From Chitinophaga pinensis (GTDB lineage Bacteria > Bacteroidota > Bacteroidia > Chitinophagales > Chitinophagaceae), in assembly GCA_943324055.2 (NCBI GenBank), contig CALPKD020000119.1, positions 1 through 5,331 of the forward strand: a stretch of DNA of 5,331 nt, given 5' to 3'. The notes beneath the pieces are model-generated. The model saw only the letters and a program-made list of their open reading frames with translations. It was not told the origin of the DNA and made no database searches. This document shows, one piece after another, positions 1-5,331 of the stretch. Each line of letters begins with the position of its first letter. The first letter of the stretch is position 1. The translations under genes and the position numbers were made by a program.

Positions 1-73
1 TCCGAAAAGTTGCCCTTGTTTAGTTAACAAACAATCTATTAGCAGACTGTTTTATAGATTTTTGTCTTTACTA

Positions 74-589
74 ATGCGCATTTTACTTTTACAACTATTT
101 TTTTTACTACCTTTTTTAGGTAGCACTCAAATCTTAAAGCCCGCGGTTTTTAACACAGGCGGTGGCGCTAGTGCGGGGTTGCCTGTAAATGCGGAATGGA
201 GTATTGGGGAGACGGCTGCGATTGGCAGTTTTTTAAATGGCAATTTTCAATTAAATATTGGGGTATTACAGCCAAAGACGGATTTAGTAACTTCTGTGAC
301 CGAGCTTGGAGTAGTAGCTTTTGGCAACCAAATTCTAATAACTCCCAATCCGAGTTACGATAATGTAAAGATTGTGTTTAAGATGCAAAAGCCTGGCAAG
401 GCAATAGTTTCTGTTTTTAATAGTGCGTCTCTATTATACAAAAGGGTGGAGTTGGATGAAATAGGGTTACAACAACCCAAAACACTCGTCCTTAATGACC
501 TTCCAGTGGGGTTATACTTTTTTGATATTGCATATCAACCTACTATAGGTTTAGTACAACATGGTATTTATAAAATTATAAGATTATAA
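74..589 (+). CDS. Small secreted protein with T9SS type A-like C-terminal sorting domain
   Basis: This gene encodes 171 residues from ATG 74. A TTG 12 nt upstream in frame is possible, but the ATG gives a cleaner signal peptide (residues 1-19, MRILLLQLFFLLPFLGSTQ). Residues about 26-68 follow a pattern common in Bacteroidota secreted proteins: a Gly-rich start (NTGGGASAG), then EWSIGET and a closing VLQP. Residues about 88-171 resemble the Por secretion tail: TPNPSYDNVKI, a central VSVFNSA strand, then NDLPVGLYFFDI and a terminal GIYKIIRL. Family knowledge says such tails direct export across the outer membrane by the type IX system, with removal of the tail and often attachment to surface lipopolysaccharide. 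No enzymatic domain is visible, so the mature protein is tiny. It is the first gene of a three-gene set, 2 nt before the next start. The domain type is fairly secure; the function is unknown. Confidence 0.82.
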   Translation: MRILLLQLFFLLPFLGSTQILKPAVFNTGGGASAGLPVNAEWSIGETAAIGSFLNGNFQLNIGVLQPKTDLVTSVTELGVVAFGNQILITPNPSYDNVKIVFKMQKPGKAIVSVFNSASLLYKRVELDEIGLQQPKTLVLNDLPVGLYFFDIAYQPTIGLVQHGIYKIIRL

Positions 590-591
590 CT

Positions 592-2778
592 ATGGTAAAA
601 GCTTTTTCTAAATTCCTATTCCTATTCACTTTTGTACTATTTTATTCAATTTCCACTCTAGCACAAAGTGGGATGAATTTTCAGGGCGTTGCGAGAAATA
701 GTAATAACGTTATCCTTGCTTCACAACCTATATCCATTAGGTTAAGCGTTTTGAAAGGTACAACTACCGGTAATATAGAATATCAGGAAACTAAAACCAT
801 TAACACCAATGCACAAGGCCTTTTTAATTTAGTTATCGGTGACGGTACTGCAATTTCAAGCATGGGGACATATAGCAATATTAACTGGCAGGAATTCCCA
901 AAATTTATTAAAATTGAGATGGATGCGAATGCTGGTAATAATTTTATTACTTTAGGCACAACACAATTACAATATGTTGCTTATGCCTATTTTGCTAATG
1001 GAGTAGCTGCTGAAAATATTGTAGGCCTTGTGCCAGTAGCTCGGGGGGGCACTGGTTCAAGTACCCTGCTTGATTTGAAAAATAGCTTACAATTAGACAA
1101 GGTTAATAATACTGCCGATTCATTAAAGCCAATTAGTAAAGCAGTTGCATTGGTAATGCTTGCCAAACTTAATACTGCAGATACATTAAATTTATCTAAC
1201 AGAATTAATGTAAAGATGAGTTTTCTTGATACATTGAACATATCTAGTAGAATTAATGTAAAGTTAAACTATGCTGATACGGCAAGTTTATCAAATCGAA
1301 TTAATTTAAAAATGGACCAATCTGATGGATTATCCGCTTTGGTATTAAAGGCAAACGCTTCCGATTTAATAACTAGTTTAGCAAATAAGGTTGATAAAGT
1401 AACAGGCAAGGAATTATCTACCAACGATTACTCGAATGACGAAAAAGCAAAACTAGCAGTTATCATAGGTACGAATACCGGGGATCAGGATTTAAGTAGT
1501 TACGCTACAAACACTGCACTTGCTTTAAAAGCAAACACGGCAGATATCAATACAGCTTTATTATTAAAAGCAAATGCTTCGGATGTAACAACTAGCTTAG
1601 CGCTAAAGGAAGATGCCTCTAATAAATCAAGCGCATCTGATTTAGGTGGCGTATCCCCGAGTGACGTATTATTCCCAACGCAAAAAGCGGTTAAAGATTA
1701 CGTTACTGCTAATGCTGCGTCAAGTGGTGTTGCTGATGGTGGAATAACTACAATAAAATTAGCTGACCTTGCAGTAACTGATGCTAAACTAGCACCTGGA
1801 ATTAATAAATCGAAAGTAGGACTTAGCAATGTAGAAAATACGGCATTAAGTACATGGGCTGGAAGTAATAATTTAACTACAGTTGGTACAATTACTAGTG
1901 GAACGTGGAGTGGAACGAAAATAGCACTTACTAATGGAGGTACCGGTGCAACTTCAGCTGAAGCAGCAAGAGCTAATTTGGGATTAGTGATTGGTACAAA
2001 TGTACAAGCCCCTTTAGTTGCAGGTACAGATTATCAAATACCTTTAACTGCGGGCACAAGTTATATAATACCAAATAGCGCGATTACTGGTGCAACAAAA
2101 ACAAAAATTACCTACGATACAAAAGGATTAATAACAGGTGGTGCTGATGCTACCACAGCTGATATTGTACCAAGCACTAATAGAAACTATGTAACTGATG
2201 TTCAATCTGGAGTTATTTCAAATACAAGCGGTGTAAATTCAGGAGATGAAACGACAAGCTCTATAAAATCTAAATTAGGTATTACTACTTTATCAGGCTC
2301 AAATACTGGTGATCAAGTACTTCCAACTTTAGTAAGTTTAGGGGCTGTTCCAACTTCAAGAGTTATCACGATTAACGGCACAGGCTTAGACTTAAGCTCA
2401 GATAGGTCTTATACTATAAATACAGGATTAACTTTAGTTGATTTAGAGTCTTCAAATGTAAAAGCGCAAACTTTTCAATTAACGCAGCCTACTGCGATAA
2501 ATTCAACTACTACTACAACATTAGACTTGTCTACTGGGAATTTGTTGGAACTCGTGTTAACGGGACCCACTACACTTACTTTTTCAAACCCCAAAATAGG
2601 CACTTATATAATAAAGGTTAAACAAGATGGTACAGGAGGGAGAACGCTTACTTTCCCAATTATGAAATGGTCAGATGCCGCAGTGCCAACGATTACTACA
2701 GCTGCCAATGCTATTGATTTGATAACCTTAATCTATGACGGGACTCATTATTATGGGTCTTGTTTACAAAATTTTTAA
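592..2778 (+). CDS. Secreted fibre-like protein with phage tail-fibre-type repeats
   Basis: This is a 728-residue protein with a signal peptide (about 1-25, ending STLAQ). Residues about 26-137 (GMNFQGVARNSNNVILASQP, then NTNAQGLFNLVIGDG and QLQYVAYAYFANG) form a beta domain widespread at the N-termini of Bacteroidota secreted proteins. Residues about 146-580 look like phage tail-fibre sequence. They include two GGTG modules (LVPVARGGTGSST and ALTNGGTGATSAEAARANLG), a 16-residue tandem repeat (196-243), 13-residue LALKANTADINTA-type repeats (250-348), FPTQKAVKDYV, LSNVENTALSTW, and GTNTGDQ motifs near 293 and 570. Residues about 613-728 form a C-terminal beta domain (TLTFSNPKIG, VKQDGTGGRTLTFP, LIYDGTHYYG) also found in phage-like proteins. 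No T9SS sorting tail is present. A trimeric, elongated surface fibre or adhesin is inferred. The gene lies 2 nt after its upstream partner and 2 nt before the next start. Confidence 0.85.
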   Translation: MVKAFSKFLFLFTFVLFYSISTLAQSGMNFQGVARNSNNVILASQPISIRLSVLKGTTTGNIEYQETKTINTNAQGLFNLVIGDGTAISSMGTYSNINWQEFPKFIKIEMDANAGNNFITLGTTQLQYVAYAYFANGVAAENIVGLVPVARGGTGSSTLLDLKNSLQLDKVNNTADSLKPISKAVALVMLAKLNTADTLNLSNRINVKMSFLDTLNISSRINVKLNYADTASLSNRINLKMDQSDGLSALVLKANASDLITSLANKVDKVTGKELSTNDYSNDEKAKLAVIIGTNTGDQDLSSYATNTALALKANTADINTALLLKANASDVTTSLALKEDASNKSSASDLGGVSPSDVLFPTQKAVKDYVTANAASSGVADGGITTIKLADLAVTDAKLAPGINKSKVGLSNVENTALSTWAGSNNLTTVGTITSGTWSGTKIALTNGGTGATSAEAARANLGLVIGTNVQAPLVAGTDYQIPLTAGTSYIIPNSAITGATKTKITYDTKGLITGGADATTADIVPSTNRNYVTDVQSGVISNTSGVNSGDETTSSIKSKLGITTLSGSNTGDQVLPTLVSLGAVPTSRVITINGTGLDLSSDRSYTINTGLTLVDLESSNVKAQTFQLTQPTAINSTTTTTLDLSTGNLLELVLTGPTTLTFSNPKIGTYIIKVKQDGTGGRTLTFPIMKWSDAAVPTITTAANAIDLITLIYDGTHYYGSCLQNF
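1177..1320 (+). repeat. Three tandem 48-nt units coding a 16-residue repeat
   Basis: Three consecutive in-frame 48-nt units encode ADTLNLSNRINVKMSF, LDTLNISSRINVKLNY and ADTASLSNRINLKMDQ (residues 196-243 of the fibre-like protein). The core AGAATTAATGTAAAG is identical in units 1 and 2 (1201 and 1249) and diverged in unit 3 (1297). The pattern of alternating hydrophobic positions suits an elongated helical or beta-stalk segment, but the fold cannot be decided by eye. Confidence 0.85.
1519..1635 (+). repeat. Three tandem 39-nt units coding a 13-residue KAN-type repeat
   Basis: The in-frame units LALKANTADINTA, LLLKANASDVTTS and LALKEDASNKSSA occupy residues 310-348 of the fibre-like protein. 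A separate related copy, LVLKANASDLITS, lies at residues 250-262 (1339-1377). This kind of repeat is common in the shafts of phage tail fibres. The DNA copies have diverged, mostly at third codon positions, so the array looks old and not recently expanded. Confidence 0.75.
2011..2070 (+). repeat. Two tandem 30-nt units coding a 10-residue repeat
   Basis: The units PLVAGTDYQI and PLTAGTSYII (residues 474-493 of the fibre-like protein) are directly adjacent and in frame, both starting with the bases CCTTTA. They sit just after the second GGTG module and may be one short shaft or linker element. Confidence 0.7.
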
Positions 2779-2780
2779 TT

Positions 2781-3455
2781 ATGCAAAAATTATTACTTTT
2801 CCTTTTATTATTTTCGGATTTCGCTAGTGCCCAGGTTGTTCCTATTGGTATTATCAAAGGCAAGCGTTTACCTTCGGTGAATACGGTAAATGAACCTAAC
2901 TACAATAATAGTAACGCAACATTATACGGAAGTATTAAGCTGAATGTATCTAAATTAACAATTAAGGAAAATGGTTTTGTAGTATTAAATAATTCAAACA
3001 TAAGTACTCCGACAATTGACAACGCAAGAAAAATTATTGTTGCTGGAGGGATACTAGATTTTAGTATAACTATAGATGATTTTTCATCAAATACTGCTTA
3101 TAAGTACAGGGCCTATGCTACAAATAGTAATAATGAGACTGCTTATTCAAATTTAATGACATTTACAACTTCCACTAATTATTGCGAAGTAAACCCTTGT
3201 AAAAATGGAGCATCTTGCACAAGTCTTAGTAGTGGACCTATATGCCTTTGCACAATTGATTTTTGTGGTGATTGTTGTGCACAACAAGCTAGTGATCTTG
3301 CTTGTCCAGGGGGCAGTGAAAACTTATGCCCACAAGTTATTACAAATACTGCTGCATCAATATTGACGATAAAAAACAATTATTACAATACTATCATAAA
3401 ATCCACTTCTGATAATAATATCTGGAAAAGCACTCAAAATATTTTTTCAAAGTAG
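2781..3455 (+). CDS. Secreted protein with FN3-like segment and EGF-like cysteine-rich module
   Basis: The gene encodes 224 residues from ATG 2781, two bases after the previous stop. An upstream in-frame TTG at 2760 would overlap the previous gene and spoil the signal peptide, so the ATG is preferred. Residues 1-18 (MQKLLLFLLLFSDFASAQ) form a signal peptide. Residues about 40-130 resemble a fibronectin III-like domain of Bacteroidota surface proteins, ending with NTAYKYRAYATNSNNETAYS and MTFTT. Residues 135-166 have the classical EGF spacing C-x4-C-x5-C-x8-C-x-C-x8-C, including NPCKNGASC and CLC, with two extra Cys inside the last loop (162, 165) and two more after it (175, 183). The last 40 residues are rich in Asn, Ser, Thr and Ile and show no T9SS tail. 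Disulfides imply a periplasmic or extracellular location. The role is unknown; binding or adhesion is inferred from the domain types only. Confidence 0.82.
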   Translation: MQKLLLFLLLFSDFASAQVVPIGIIKGKRLPSVNTVNEPNYNNSNATLYGSIKLNVSKLTIKENGFVVLNNSNISTPTIDNARKIIVAGGILDFSITIDDFSSNTAYKYRAYATNSNNETAYSNLMTFTTSTNYCEVNPCKNGASCTSLSSGPICLCTIDFCGDCCAQQASDLACPGGSENLCPQVITNTAASILTIKNNYYNTIIKSTSDNNIWKSTQNIFSK

Positions 3456-3463
3456 TAAAATAT

Positions 3464-3483
3464 AAACAGACGTTTCTGTTTTT
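3464..3483. terminator. Candidate bidirectional terminator hairpin
   Basis: A 7-bp inverted repeat, AAACAGA (3464-3470) and TCTGTTT (3475-3481), encloses a CGTT loop and runs into TTTTT at 3479-3483. Read on the minus strand, the same stem is followed by TTTATATTTTA. It lies between the stops of two convergent operons (3455 and 3522), where a shared terminator is expected. The stem has only two G-C pairs, so it is weak, and TTTCT/AGAAA (3473-3488) could form a competing hairpin. Confidence 0.4.
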
Positions 3484-3521
3484 AGAAAGCATGAAATATT
3501 AGGAACTAGCACTTGAATTTC

Positions 3522-3869
3522 TTACATAGACAATTCGATAACAGGGTCCCAAAATAATTTTTCAAAGTCCAGTATGGTTTCGTTTTGAACTTTTATTTTT
3601 TCCTTCAATAACAGTTCCTCCATTGTAGTGGGGGTTTCAAAATGTGCCTTCCCGCTTAACATACCATTTCTATTTACTACACGGTGTGCTGGGACTTTTG
3701 GTTTTACGCCATGGGAGGCATTCATTGCCCAGCCTACCATTCGAGAGCTTCCGCCTGTACCTAAATATTTTGCAATAGCACCATAGCTGGTAACACGCCC
3801 TTTGGGGATTAATCGTACTACATCAAATACGTTTTGAAAAAAATCATTTGTCTTCGCCGTGTACTGCAT
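3522..3869 (-). CDS. Alkyltransferase-like (MGMT-family) DNA-binding protein lacking the acceptor Cys
   Basis: The gene encodes 115 residues matching the DNA-binding domain of O6-alkylguanine-DNA alkyltransferases and near the length of stand-alone ATL proteins. Visible family features are the helix-turn-helix region IPKGRVTSYGAIAKYLG (21-37), Y29 at the position of the base-flipping tyrosine, R43 in SSRMVGWAM at the position of the arginine finger, and VPAHRVVNRNG (59-69). In true alkyltransferases this last motif is PCHRV. Here the acceptor Cys is Ala61, so alkyl transfer to the protein is not expected. ATL proteins are known to bind O6-alkylguanine in DNA and flag it for nucleotide excision repair; that role is inferred here. 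The C-terminal FEKLFWDPVIEL is typical of Bacteroidota members. The start overlaps the upstream gene by 26 nt, implying coupled translation, and the gene is the last of its operon. Confidence 0.9.
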   Translation of the reverse strand: MQYTAKTNDFFQNVFDVVRLIPKGRVTSYGAIAKYLGTGGSSRMVGWAMNASHGVKPKVPAHRVVNRNGMLSGKAHFETPTTMEELLLKEKIKVQNETILDFEKLFWDPVIELSM

Positions 3870-4059
3870 TTGGACTTTTAATGGTACTTAATTCTTTTAT
3901 TAGCAATAATCTAGTCCTTACTGGTTCTGGAACCGCCTCATACTTATACGGGCAATGCCTACAAGCATTACCACAACAATAGCCCCTTTCTTTGTGGTAG
4001 GTTTCTGTAAATACCCATTTACCATCTAGGTTTAAATAATATTGTATTCCTTCAGTCAT
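3844..4059 (-). CDS. Small DUF5522-like protein with CCxxxCxxC motif
   Basis: The gene encodes 71 residues. The N-terminal half has the pattern YYLNLDGKWVFTETYHKERG (7-26) followed by YCCGNACRHCPY (27-38), which I recognise as the DUF5522 signature. C28, C29, C33 and C36, possibly with H22 or H35, could bind a metal such as zinc or an iron-sulfur cluster; this is inferred from residue spacing only. The C-terminal half (about 44-71) is charged and less distinctive. There is no signal peptide or membrane segment, so it is cytoplasmic. It sits 5 nt after the trmB stop and overlaps the ATL gene by 26 nt, so it is clearly within the same transcription unit. The molecular function is not known to me. 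Confidence 0.82.
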   Translation of the reverse strand: MTEGIQYYLNLDGKWVFTETYHKERGYCCGNACRHCPYKYEAVPEPVRTRLLLIKELSTIKSPNAVHGEDK

Positions 4060-4064
4060 TGTTT

Positions 4065-4871
4065 TTAATTTTCTTTTGGCTGCATGCCTCTTTCTCTTTT
4101 TGCATCGTGCGTTTCCGTTATTTCAAAAGTTGCTATAATTTCTTTTAGTATTTCTTCTTTATCAACCGGCAACGCTTTATCTAACTTAAATTGAATATAA
4201 TGTATTTTATTACTGCCTGCAATATTCAAACCTTCATAGTAAGTTTTAATGGTACAACGGGGGTCAATACTTGCTTCTGCATATAGGTCGGCCGTTTGTT
4301 CCAATAAGGTTAATTCATAAAGTTCAATTACCGCTAAAGTGAACTGATACAAATTTGGGCTATCAGTTTTTAAATGTACTATTCCGCCTGGTTGTAAAAA
4401 CTGTTGGTATTGCCTAAGAAATTTTGGGTGTGTAAGTCGCTTCTTCGCTTTAGATAAACGTATTTGCGGGTCAGGGAAAGTGATCCATATTTCACTTACT
4501 TCGTCTTTTTCAAAATAGTTGGTTACTTGGTCAATTTGCGTTCTTACAAAAGCTATATTTTTTAGTCCTTCTTTAATTGCTATGCCCGCACCTTTCCAAA
4601 TGCGGTTTCCCTTAATATCTAAACCTATAAAATTTTGTTCGGGGAACATACGGCCCAAGCCTACTGCATATTCGCCACGGCCGCAAGCTAATTCTAATAG
4701 CAATGGCTTATTGGGTTTTTCAACAGGCAGTTGGTCTAATGAAATGTTTACAGTACCTTTTTCAAGTTCTTTAAAAAATGCAGCCCATTTGCCTGGCATA
4801 CCCTGAGGGTATTCCAATACATTTTCATATTCCTTAATTGCCGCAAACTTGATTAATTTTTTCTGCCCCAT
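4065..4871 (-). CDS. trmB: tRNA (guanine(46)-N7)-methyltransferase TrmB
   Basis: The gene encodes 268 residues. TrmB transfers a methyl group from S-adenosylmethionine to N7 of G46 in the tRNA variable loop, in the cytoplasm. The class I methyltransferase motif I is LELACGRGEYAVGLG (59-73), motif II includes FIGLDIKGNRIWKGA (81-95), and the family signature is ITFPDPQIRLSKAKKRLTHP (130-149), followed by HLKTDS (166-171). The late IKTYYEGLNIAGSNKIHYIQF (208-228) matches the TrmB C-terminal pattern. The usual FPDPWPK is FPDPQIR here, which agrees with my recollection of Bacteroidota homologues. The protein is slightly longer than the E. coli enzyme, mainly through a charged C-terminal tail (after about 235). 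It starts 15 nt after the FAD oxidoreductase stop with no room for a separate promoter. Confidence 0.93.
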   Translation of the reverse strand: MGQKKLIKFAAIKEYENVLEYPQGMPGKWAAFFKELEKGTVNISLDQLPVEKPNKPLLLELACGRGEYAVGLGRMFPEQNFIGLDIKGNRIWKGAGIAIKEGLKNIAFVRTQIDQVTNYFEKDEVSEIWITFPDPQIRLSKAKKRLTHPKFLRQYQQFLQPGGIVHLKTDSPNLYQFTLAVIELYELTLLEQTADLYAEASIDPRCTIKTYYEGLNIAGSNKIHYIQFKLDKALPVDKEEILKEIIATFEITETHDAKRERGMQPKEN

Positions 4872-4886
4872 GCGGCAAAGATAACA

Positions 4887-5331
4887 TTACCCACGCATTA
4901 ATTTAACTGCTTTTTGGGCAACAATTGGTGCGATGGCTACACCCATTCCATTCATACGTACCGCACAATAAACATTAGGTTGCACTTCCTGTATGATAGG
5001 CTTCTTTTCTTTCCCCATGGCCATTACGCCACTCCAGCGCATTTCTATTTTTGGTTTCTTACTACCTTTTGGCAATATTCGTTTCATCATGAATTGCTCT
5101 AATGTGTCCTGTATTAGCTTGGTGGTTTCTAGTGAAGTGGTTTTTTCTGCAGCAAATGCTTTGTTCCTTGCACCTCCTAATAATAAACGGTCACCCACAT
5201 TTCTAAAATAATAATAACCCTCGTCAAAATGGAAGGTTCCCTTTAACCTAAAGTCGGGGATAGGGGCTGTAACAAATACCTGGCCTCTTGCTGGGACTAC
5301 ATCCAATTTAGGCAATAGTGTTTTTGCAAAA
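4887..5331 (-). CDS. FAD-dependent oxidoreductase of the DAO family (C-terminal part, 5' end outside window)
   Basis: The reading frame is open to the window edge, giving 147 residues of the C-terminal part; the N-terminal FAD-binding Rossmann region lies beyond 5331. An in-frame TTG at 5315 is not a credible start because homology-like sequence continues upstream (FAKTLLPKLDVVPARGQVFV). Recognisable DAO-family C-terminal features are ARGQVFVTAP, GYYYFRNVGDRLLLGGARNK, the RWSGVMAMG segment, and VRMNGMGVAIAP near the end, which is expected to help bind FAD. Such enzymes oxidise amines, amino acids or similar compounds, but the substrate cannot be read from this portion. The DAO fold also forms part of the tRNA-modifying enzyme MnmC; nothing visible points specifically to that. 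It is the most upstream visible gene of the operon leading to trmB. Confidence 0.85.
   Translation of the reverse strand, partial: FAKTLLPKLDVVPARGQVFVTAPIPDFRLKGTFHFDEGYYYFRNVGDRLLLGGARNKAFAAEKTTSLETTKLIQDTLEQFMMKRILPKGSKKPKIEMRWSGVMAMGKEKKPIIQEVQPNVYCAVRMNGMGVAIAPIVAQKAVKLMRG

Noticed and set aside
16..34. Inverted repeat TTGTTT/AAACAA around the palindrome GTTAAC
   Set aside because: It is short, AT-only apart from one G-C pair per arm, and has no following U-tract. It may be chance in AT-rich DNA, though an operator cannot be excluded.
55..64. Possible Bacteroidota -7 element (TAGATTTT, or GATTTTTG against TAnnTTTG) before the first gene
   Set aside because: The match is imperfect, no TTG -33 element lies at the expected spacing, and it would leave almost no leader before ATG 74. 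The promoter probably lies left of the window or is not recognisable.
987..1241. 84-codon open frame on the minus strand
   Set aside because: It lies inside the fibre-like gene over the repeat region, has no family-like sequence, and mirrors the coding bias of the real gene.
592..2778. Prophage or tailocin tail-fibre gene
   Set aside because: The signal peptide, the Bacteroidota N-terminal domain and the neighbouring secreted-protein genes argue against a phage particle component, and no phage gene is visible. Sequence left of the window could still change this.
3179..3379. 66-codon open frame on the minus strand
   Set aside because: It is antisense to the EGF-like coding region, whose cysteine spacing shows that the plus strand is the coding one.
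4519..5211. Three plus-strand open frames of 62-95 codons
   Set aside because: They are antisense to trmB and to the FAD oxidoreductase, both clearly recognisable by family motifs, and have no protein-like features of their own.
5313..5315. TTG as start codon of the FAD oxidoreductase fragment
   Set aside because: The frame stays open and family-like to the window edge, and a 142-residue product would lack the whole FAD-binding N-terminal half, so it is a fragment cut by the window.

Overview
The window looks like chromosome from a member of the Bacteroidota. Support comes from AT-rich sequence, no obvious Shine-Dalgarno sequences before the starts, signal peptides ending in the typical '-AQ' cleavage site, a C-terminal domain of the type IX secretion (T9SS) sorting kind, and Bacteroidota-type versions of TrmB, a DUF5522-like protein and an MGMT-like protein. 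A Chitinophagaceae-like source is plausible, but this is an impression from protein style and not demonstrated.

The window holds two compact gene clusters that converge. The left cluster (+ strand, 74-3455) has three genes, each with a signal peptide and each separated from the next by exactly 2 nt, so they are very probably co-transcribed. The first encodes a small secreted protein ending in a T9SS type A-like sorting domain. The second encodes a 728-residue fibre-like protein. It has a Bacteroidota-type N-terminal beta domain, a long repeat-rich middle that closely resembles phage tail-fibre modules, and a C-terminal beta domain also familiar from phage and phage-like proteins. The third encodes a secreted protein with a fibronectin III-like segment followed by a cysteine-rich EGF-like module with the classical EGF cysteine spacing. 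No phage structural or replication genes lie nearby. The set therefore looks like a surface or adhesion cassette built from fibre modules, and not like part of a visible prophage. Its function is unknown.

The right cluster (- strand, from beyond 5331 down to 3522) reads: FAD-dependent oxidoreductase (cut by the window edge), trmB (tRNA m7G46 methyltransferase), a small DUF5522-like CCxxxCxxC protein, and an alkyltransferase-like (ATL/MGMT-like) protein whose acceptor cysteine is replaced by alanine. Gaps are 15 nt and 5 nt, followed by a 26-nt overlap, consistent with one operon of housekeeping and nucleic-acid maintenance genes.

The two clusters meet in a 66-bp convergent spacer holding a short AT-rich hairpin with a U-tract, a candidate terminator usable in both directions. 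No tRNA, rRNA, CRISPR array, insertion sequence or attachment site is visible. The most interesting part is the three-gene secreted cassette at 74-3455.
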